Positions 52,720-57,605 of a DNA stretch of 57,605 bases are shown piece by piece. The stretch comes from an uncultured Bacteroidia bacterium (GTDB lineage Bacteria; Bacteroidota; Bacteroidia; J057; CALAJH01), in the NCBI GenBank assembly GCA_937922655.1, contig CALAJH010000030.1, forward strand, positions 128,107 through 185,711, written 5' to 3'. How positions within the stretch are numbered: position 1 is the first letter of the stretch; every line of letters begins with the position of its first letter. Under the pieces are notes generated by a model. It saw only the letters and a program-made list of their open reading frames with translations, did no database searches and had not been told where the DNA came from. Made by a program: the position numbers and the translations under genes.

Positions 52720-52727
52720 CAAAGATA
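52720..52727 (-). promoter_or_regulatory. -7 promoter box of rlmE-queE
   Basis: Minus-strand TATCTTTG in the 21-base gap after the TPR gene, 7 bases before ATG 52712. Confidence 0.5.
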
Positions 52728-52733
52728 CGAAAA

Positions 52734-53588
52734 CTAACGTTGGGTTTGGAGAATGCGTTGAAGGGCGTCGGCGGCGGCGGTGTAATCGGGCCGCAGCGCC
52801 AAGACTTTTCTATACTCCGCTTCGGCCCTTGCACAATCGCCTAACAAAAAATAGAGGTTGCCCAAGTTGTAATGGGCGACGGGGTCGTTGGGAGCGATGC
52901 GTACGGCGGCAAGGTAGTCGGATTCGGCGCCGGAGTTGCCGCCCATACGACGACGCACCACCCCTCGGTTGTTGAGGGCGTCGGCGTCGTCGGGCGTAAA
53001 GTCCAGAACGGTGTTGAAGTCTTGAAGCGCTTCTTCGAGTCGGTTTTCGCGGGCGTTCAACACTCCTCGGTTAAAATATGCGAAAACGTAACCCGGTTCG
53101 AGGTCTATCGCGCGGTTGAAGTCTTTTCTTGCCGCGTCGGTGTTGTTGAGATAAAAATGAACGAGTCCTCGGTTGTTGTGGGCGGCCGCCGCCATTTCTT
53201 TTTTGTTTACGGCTTTGTCAAAATCGGGCAGCGCTTCCGAATATCGGGCTTGAAGCGTGAACATCATCGCGCGGGTGAAATAAGCCATGGCGTTGCCGGG
53301 GTCGAGGGCGATGGCCCGGCGACAATCTTCCATCACCGCTGAAAAATCGTAAGGTCGCAGTCGGTATACGGCCCGGGCACGCCATGCGTAGGCCGTTGCG
53401 GCGGTTTTGTCCGTATTCACGGCCTTGTCGAAGGCGGCGTACGCCTCGGCGTAACGGCCCGCCGCGTAATGGTTTATTCCGTCCCAAAGGGCTTGATTCG
53501 ACGTCGGGGTTATATCCCGCATTCCCAACCACTTGCCCGCTAGCGCCGCCGCGTCCCATCGGCCGACCGATTGTTTTACTGCCAACAT
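52734..53588 (-). CDS. Tetratricopeptide-repeat protein
   Basis: 284 residues made almost wholly of TPR units, about seven from residue 30 onward (ALWDGINHYAAGRYAEAYAA, AAAHNNRGLVHFYLNNTDAA, AYFNRGVLNARENRLEEALQ, AHYNLGNLYFLLGDCARAEA). No signal peptide or other domain is seen, so it is probably a cytoplasmic scaffold; the partner is unknown. It has its own promoter and is followed after 21 bases by rlmE. Confidence 0.88.
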   Translation of the reverse strand: MLAVKQSVGRWDAAALAGKWLGMRDITPTSNQALWDGINHYAAGRYAEAYAAFDKAVNTDKTAATAYAWRARAVYRLRPYDFSAVMEDCRRAIALDPGNAMAYFTRAMMFTLQARYSEALPDFDKAVNKKEMAAAAHNNRGLVHFYLNNTDAARKDFNRAIDLEPGYVFAYFNRGVLNARENRLEEALQDFNTVLDFTPDDADALNNRGVVRRRMGGNSGAESDYLAAVRIAPNDPVAHYNLGNLYFLLGDCARAEAEYRKVLALRPDYTAAADALQRILQTQR

Positions 53589-53607
53589 TGTTTTTCGTTT
53601 TACGATA

Positions 53608-53615
53608 CAAAGTTA
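53608..53615 (-). promoter_or_regulatory. -7 promoter box of the TPR gene
   Basis: Minus-strand TAACTTTG, 19 bases before ATG 53588. No TTG at the usual -33 distance. The remaining gap to 53764 shows no gene. Confidence 0.5.
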
Positions 53616-53764
53616 GGCTTACGGGCAAGGGGGCTTTTCGACAAACAAAACCCGAGTTTGCACAAACCATCATTGTGCGGGTTGAAAACCGGCGTTTACT
53701 TTCCACAAACCCCTCACCTTCGTTCACAATCCCGAAAAGGGCGGGCACGGGCTTGGCCGGGACT

Positions 53765-55651
53765 TTATAATCTTGGCTGATTGTTTCCCGTGTAATGAAT
53801 GCCTACGACGACAATATCGTCGGTTTGACGGCGGATTTCTCCCTTCCATTTGAACCAATCGTCTTCGAGGTGTGAACGTTGAGATTTCATGTCGAGTTCG
53901 GCGATGTGTAAGAGCAGTTCTTTGAATCGTTTTCTGCCGTAGATGCGCGGTCTTTCTTCATGACCGCCCAGTTGGCTGAAATAGCCGTCGGAGAACATGT
54001 AAAGTATGTCGCCCGGGAGAAGTTGAATTTGTTTTTCGGTAAAAGGCGTATCGCCGTGAAGCGTTCCGCCAACGGGACGTCGGTCGCCGCTTATTTCTTC
54101 GAGCGTGCCGCGGGAATAACGAAGGACGAAGCGCATGGCGGAGCCGAGTTTTACCGTGCCATCCTCGCCGATGGTGCAAATCGACATTTCCAATGAGTCT
54201 TGGATGTCGGTACTGTCGCCCGTTTGCCGGAGTCCGCGTTTGATTTCTTCATCCACGCCGTCCAGAATTTTCGAGGGCGGGATGATTCCGCCGTCTTCAA
54301 CGACCTTGTTCAATGCACCGATGCCCAGAATGGACATGAATGCTCCCGGTACGCCGTGGCCCGTGCCGTCACCGACGGCTACGACGGTTTTCGTACCTTT
54401 TCCTCCAATCCAATAAAAGTCGCCGCCGACCCTGTCTCGAGCAAGGAAAAACACAAAAGCCTCGTAACCCGAAGGCAGGCGAGCGCAGAATTTGTTTCCC
54501 GAGGGCATGAGCGCCAGTTGTATACGTTCGGCGTAAACGATGGAGTCTTTGAGTTCGTTTTTCGTTTGGTCGTACGCTTGTTCAATCAGTTCTTTTGCGG
54601 CGTTGAGTTCGGCATTGAGCTGTTTTTGTTCCGCCAGTAGTTTTTTCAGCTCTTCTTCTTGGTTGACTTGTTTGGTGACGTCCGTACGAATGGAAATGTA
54701 TTTGGTTGGTTTTCTGTCGGGGCCTAAGACGGGGGTAATGGAAGTTCGAACCCAATAAAATTCATTGTTTTTCTTTTTGTTTTTGATGTTTCCGTTCCAA
54801 GTTTTTCCCGTGGAAATGGTTTGCCACAGCTCTATGAACATCTCGTCGGGCTGATGATGGGATTTGAGGATGCGGTGGTTTTGGCCGATGAGTTCGTCGA
54901 TGCCGTATCCGGAAATTCGGCAAAAGGCGTCGTTGGCGAAGGTGATGTCGCCGGCAAGATTGGTCTCGGAGACGAGCACGGCGTTGTTGACGGCTTGCAT
55001 TCGGTAAAGTAGTTCGCGCTTTTGAAAGAAAAGTTCGTGCTTGGCCGATTCCAATTCGGTGTTTGTTTCTTGGAGCTCTTCGTTGACGGCCTTAAGCTCT
55101 TCTTCCGTTGCGCGTAGTTCCTCGATGCGTACTTTGAGTTCTTCTTTTAGCGTACGTTCGGCGGTGATGTCGAAGCGAACGCCGATATATTTTATAGGCT
55201 TGCCGTCGGCTCCCAAAACGGGGGTAATTGTCGCCATCACCCAATACAAAGTCCCGTCTTTGGCTCGGTTACAGATGTCTCCCCTCCAGAACCTGCTCGT
55301 CGAAATGGTTCGCCACAGCTCGTCGAAAATGCGGTCGGGTTGCTTGCCGGACTTGAGTATTCGATGGTTTTGACCTATAAGTTCTTCGCGCGTATATTTT
55401 GAAATAGCGCAAAAAGTGTCGTTGGCGAAGGTGATCGTTCCCAATAGGTCGGTTTCTGAAACCAATGCCGCGTTGTGAAGCGCCGCCAGTTGGCCCGTCA
55501 ACTCCAGCCGTGTGTTTTCTTTAGCCGACGGGTCGAGATGCGGTATTTTGGCCGTATCCTTGTAAACGTCGGTTTTCTCATCTACACTGCTCCACTTTTC
55601 GTAATTGCGCCCGGCTTCAATCCAAGTTTCGATATCGTTTTCTCTTTGCAT
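53765..55651 (-). CDS. PAS-PAS-SpoIIE serine phosphatase
   Basis: 628 residues, cytoplasmic. Two PAS domains (about 60-170 and 215-325) share near-identical signatures (EELIGQNHRILKSGKQPD and DELIGQNHRILKSHHQPD) and are joined by coiled coils. The SpoIIE/PP2C domain (about 375-625) is intact: YAERIQLALMPS, DRVGGDFYWIGG, AVGDGTGHGVPGAF, YMFSDGYFSQLGG and TDDIVVVGIHY. It would dephosphorylate a Ser/Thr protein target under control of PAS ligands, redox state or partners. The PAS type is the same as in the 1584-residue protein at 37922, which suggests shared origin. Confidence 0.92.
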   Translation of the reverse strand: MQRENDIETWIEAGRNYEKWSSVDEKTDVYKDTAKIPHLDPSAKENTRLELTGQLAALHNAALVSETDLLGTITFANDTFCAISKYTREELIGQNHRILKSGKQPDRIFDELWRTISTSRFWRGDICNRAKDGTLYWVMATITPVLGADGKPIKYIGVRFDITAERTLKEELKVRIEELRATEEELKAVNEELQETNTELESAKHELFFQKRELLYRMQAVNNAVLVSETNLAGDITFANDAFCRISGYGIDELIGQNHRILKSHHQPDEMFIELWQTISTGKTWNGNIKNKKKNNEFYWVRTSITPVLGPDRKPTKYISIRTDVTKQVNQEEELKKLLAEQKQLNAELNAAKELIEQAYDQTKNELKDSIVYAERIQLALMPSGNKFCARLPSGYEAFVFFLARDRVGGDFYWIGGKGTKTVVAVGDGTGHGVPGAFMSILGIGALNKVVEDGGIIPPSKILDGVDEEIKRGLRQTGDSTDIQDSLEMSICTIGEDGTVKLGSAMRFVLRYSRGTLEEISGDRRPVGGTLHGDTPFTEKQIQLLPGDILYMFSDGYFSQLGGHEERPRIYGRKRFKELLLHIAELDMKSQRSHLEDDWFKWKGEIRRQTDDIVVVGIHYTGNNQPRL

Positions 55652-55671
55652 AGCATGGTCGGTAAACGAGG

Positions 55672-55679
55672 CAAAAATA
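55672..55679 (-). promoter_or_regulatory. Promoter of the PAS-SpoIIE phosphatase gene
   Basis: Minus-strand TATTTTTG with TTG (55700-55702) exactly 20 bases upstream, 20 bases before ATG 55651. Confidence 0.65.
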
Positions 55680-56110
55680 TATCATACTGCGTTGTCATAC
55701 AATTTTTGGGTCGGAAAGAGTATGATAATTGCATTAAATATTGTTTAATCCAATTTATACACATAAATAATGGATTTTATAATATTTTTGTGATAGACAA
55801 ACAAAATTTAGTAATGTTTTTGATGACCGGCATCAAAAAAGTCTAATTAACGGCAGATTTTACTGGGAAATGTCATTTACCAACGAGAATGAACATTTAC
55901 CGTGTCGGCATTGGGGGAATAAATTTTGAGTGGAATAATGGCAAAGTCGTGATCCTATTTCGAATATTTCGAACTGAGGCGGTGTAGTTATCGAGTTTTA
56001 ATTGTCGAAGTTCAAATTGAAATACTGTTTAAGAAACACGTGAAATGGTAATTTGATGTAATACAATTACAAAATCGGATTCGATAGAAGAATGTTTCCT
56101 TACGATTTTT

Positions 56111-56178
56111 GCTTTGAAATCCGTTGAATAAGTTTTTCGTGTTATAATAACAAAGTTTAGGCAATACGCCAAATTTTT
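56111..56178 (+). ncRNA. Weak tracrRNA candidate
   Basis: TTTGAAATCC (56113-56122) is the exact complement of bases 10-19 of the CRISPR repeat and would pair with the crRNA part of a type II repeat. It is followed by GTTGAATAAG with partial pairing, and then by GGCAATACGCC and a T-rich run (56160-56178) that could end a transcript. No good promoter box is seen upstream and pairing beyond the 10 bases is poor, so chance cannot be excluded. Confidence 0.2.
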
Positions 56179-56259
56179 CAATTTTATTTGTCAAGCCTGA
56201 GTTAAAACATGCTTTATCGTTATTCGACTTTTTCGGTTAAATAATAGCGATGAGTATGG

Positions 56260-56409
56260 ATGAAAGTCGGTCGATTTTTTCTGAGCAAGAAAATAGGATA
56301 TAAAATTGTTGTTAATTTAGACGTTCACGGCAAACATTGTCAAGCTTATGTCGATGATGAGAAGTATTCGACACATAAAGAACAGTATAATATTTATTTG
56401 TCGGATTGA
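56260..56409 (+). CDS. Possible small protein, 49 residues
   Basis: ATG 56260 to TGA 56407-56409: begins MKVGRFFLSKKIGYKIVVNL and ends YNIYLSD. It is the longest protein-like frame in the AT-rich stretch and has a regular pattern of hydrophobic and charged residues, but no promoter box or family match. It may be a fragment of a larger lost gene. Confidence 0.2.
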   Translation: MKVGRFFLSKKIGYKIVVNLDVHGKHCQAYVDDEKYSTHKEQYNIYLSD

Positions 56410-56495
56410 GGCGATGAGTAATATCCAATAGACATTAACTTATTGGCGGATGAAGTGTGTGCGAGCGAAGTATTTCTATTTTGGGAAAGTGGGCG

Positions 56496-57267
56496 GGTAG
56501 TGTTAAAATGATAGGTTGTAGTGATAAACGGCCAAACCGCCGGAAGCAATGAATGCGTCGATGGATTCGGCAAAGAAATAACTTTTTTCAACCAAACGTG
56601 ATATTTTGGAGCGTAACGCGCCGTTCAAACGTTCGACGTGGTGGGTCCGGCTTCTTTGATATTGAGGGTGACGCACGTCTTTATTGGGAACAACTTTTTT
56701 GTAAACCTCGTATAAATCGGTATAAAAAAGGGAATTTTTTTGAGATGCGTTGGAATTTGATTCCACGATTTTTAAAACGTTTCGGTGCTTCGGTCTCCGA
56801 CGGCGAAGGCCGGTAATCGGCTTGTTTGACGGCATAATACTATTCGAATCCGGTTTCTGTTCTTTTGACGTCCTACAAACACACAAAGTTCTCCAACTCA
56901 AAGATTAAATCCTCTTTTTTGAGTTGTTTGTGCTCTTTACATCCCAAACAATGTGGAACGCTTTTATACCAACTGGACAAAAACCCTACGAGCCGGGTCA
57001 AACTTACATCGAGGACGCGGCAACCGGCGCGAAGCGAAATCCGTTCTTTGCGCATGCGTTTGGCAAGGATGTGAACTTCGGTTTCGACGACTTTATGGGT
57101 CGGATTTTGGGCGAATCGGCTCCGACAATTTTTACCCAAAAAACATGGTTTTGTGTTTCGTTCTCCGTACGATATTGCGGCTTCTTCGGGCCGGGCATGT
57201 CGAAAGATTCATCATATAAATATCGTGCTTTCGGATATTTTTTTATCATTACCTCTGGTATACTACC
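56496..57267 (-). mobile_element. IS1-family insertion sequence, 772 bp, degraded
   Basis: The ends read GGTAGTGTTAAAATG (left, 56496) and, on the other strand, GGTAGTATACCAGAGG (right, 57267). They are imperfect inverted ends that give an element length close to that of IS1 itself (768 bp). The transposase inside is broken by frameshifts. No target duplication is evident at the flanks. The right end lies 22 bases before the first CRISPR repeat. Confidence 0.75.
56503..57212 (-). pseudogene. IS1-family transposase, broken by at least two frameshifts
   Basis: Reading from ATG 57212: MNLSTCPARRSRNIVRR (zinc-finger start, second Cys replaced by Arg) breaks at a T/G run near 57145; the next frame continues KNCRSRFAQNPTHKVVE and RKERISLRAGCRVLDVS (helix-turn-helix), and shifts again near 56885 after EDLIFELENF. 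The last frame carries the C-terminal catalytic part: FYTDLYEVYKKVVPNKDVRH, HHVERLNGALRSKISRLVEK. The order is that of IS1 InsA-InsB. IS1 elements naturally use one programmed -1 frameshift, but two separate shifts plus a lost zinc ligand point to an inactive copy. Confidence 0.75.
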
Positions 57268-57289
57268 AAAATTTGTTGTTTAAAAATTA

Positions 57290-57605
57290 GTTGTGAATGG
57301 ATTTCAAAATAGGTAACTTTGCAACAGAAGTGCTTTTCGACCTCGTTTACGACAAGTTGTGAATGGATTTCAAAATAGGTAACTTTGCAACGCGGAAAAG
57401 CGCAAAATCGAACGGTGGTCAGTTGTGAATGGATTTCAAAATAGGTAACTTTGCAACTCCAACTCCATCTCTATCCCGAGTTGAACGGTTGTGAATGGAT
57501 TTCAAAATAGGTAACTTTGCAACCCCCGTCGCTCGCGTGCAGTTACCCGTCGCGTTGTGAATGGATTTCAAAATAGGTAACTTTGCAACTCCACGGGGGT
57601 AAGTG
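57290..57605 (+). CRISPR. CRISPR array (five repeats visible, continues beyond window), type II-C-like
   Basis: Five identical 36-base repeats start at 57290, 57356, 57422, 57488 and 57554. Each begins GTTGTGAATGG, has TTTCAAAATAGG in the middle and ends TAACTTTGCAAC. The four complete spacers are all 30 bases (57326-57355, 57392-57421, 57458-57487, 57524-57553); a fifth is cut at 57605. No cas gene lies in the window, so the type must be inferred. The opening GTTGTGA, the central TTTCAAA and the TAnnTTTG segment recall Bacteroides-type II-C repeats, and 36/30 geometry fits. Type VI-B has the same geometry but its repeats fold more strongly. Bases 2-4 (TTG) and 25-32 (TAACTTTG) form a promoter match reading into each spacer. 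Confidence 0.95.
57291..57321 (+). promoter_or_regulatory. Promoter embedded in the CRISPR repeat (first copy; same in all five)
   Basis: TTG (57291-57293), 20 bases, then TAACTTTG (57314-57321). The same boxes and spacing occur at 37233-37263 (DUF4294) and 27435-27466 (ADP-ribosylglycohydrolase) in front of real genes. Transcription is predicted to begin at about the first bases of the spacer. Copies recur at +66, +132, +198 and +264. Confidence 0.55.

Larger units (their letters stand above)
55703..56495. other. AT-rich stretch without convincing genes
   Basis: About 790 bases between the phosphatase promoter and the IS1-family element. It is clearly richer in A and T than the preceding 55 kb, and stops are frequent in all frames. 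It holds a 49-codon frame (56260-56409) and a possible anti-repeat (56113-56122), listed separately. It may be the remains of a CRISPR-linked accessory segment or of older insertions. Confidence 0.6.

Noticed and set aside
57290-57605. Assignment of the array to type VI-B (Cas13b)
   Set aside because: Repeat and spacer lengths fit, but the repeat lacks the strong internal stem of VI-B repeats and carries the TTTCAAA and TAnnTTTG pattern of Bacteroidota II-C repeats. Not formally excluded without cas genes.

Overview
The window reads as a chromosomal segment of a Bacteroidota bacterium, possibly of the Saprospiria type (inference). The evidence is a TonB-dependent receptor with a carboxypeptidase-regulatory-like N-terminus, six secreted or surface proteins that end in type 9 secretion (T9SS) sorting domains or a truncated copy of one, PKD and Ig-like repeats, a PorE-like PD40/OmpA protein, and the absence of Shine-Dalgarno sequences. 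Many genes instead carry the Bacteroidota promoter signature TAnnTTTG close to the start, sometimes with a TTG about 18-21 bases further upstream. No rRNA or tRNA gene was seen.

Layout. 1-8.4 kb (minus): a TonB-dependent receptor cut by the left edge, a glycine-rich collagen-like surface protein, and a PD40/OmpA envelope protein. 8.5-11.8 kb (minus): NAD+-dependent DNA ligase and a tandem universal stress protein, with a possible small RNA between them. 12-16 kb: a lamin-tail T9SS protein, a membrane protein behind a truncated copper monooxygenase, and a membrane Fe-S oxidoreductase. 16-21.2 kb (plus): a LytTR regulator overlapping a LolC/E-like permease, then YajC, an M32 carboxypeptidase and a GT2 glycosyltransferase. 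21.2-27.3 kb: phosphatidylserine synthase, a lysyl-oxidase-like secreted protein and a pappalysin-like protease with a dockerin-like tail. 27.5-34.3 kb (plus): ADP-ribosylglycohydrolase with UppP, MetK with a pseudo-SpoIIE response regulator, and an acyl-CoA dehydrogenase; a DUF721 gene lies on the minus strand between UppP and MetK. 34.3-42.7 kb: a PAS histidine kinase and a 1584-residue PAS/GAF/SpoIIE sensor. 42.8-50.1 kb: a gluzincin protease and a 1752-residue T9SS type-B protein. 50.2-55.6 kb (minus): HDAC-like deacetylase, QueE, RlmE, a TPR protein and a PAS/SpoIIE phosphatase.

The last 1.9 kb is different: AT-rich, without convincing host genes. It holds a frameshifted IS1-family element and, 22 bases further on, the start of a CRISPR array (36-base repeats, 30-base spacers) that runs off the right edge. 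No cas gene is in the window. The repeat resembles Bacteroidota type II-C repeats, and each copy contains a full promoter match in this organism's own style (TTG, 20 bases, TAACTTTG) pointing into the spacer. That suggests each spacer has its own promoter, as in Neisseria type II-C arrays, and is the most notable observation here.

Other points of interest are an older IS1 relic that seems to supply the start codon of the HDAC-like gene, a collagen-like protein and a lysyl-oxidase-like protein in the same secretome, and a SpoIIE-type domain that has lost its metal-binding residues.
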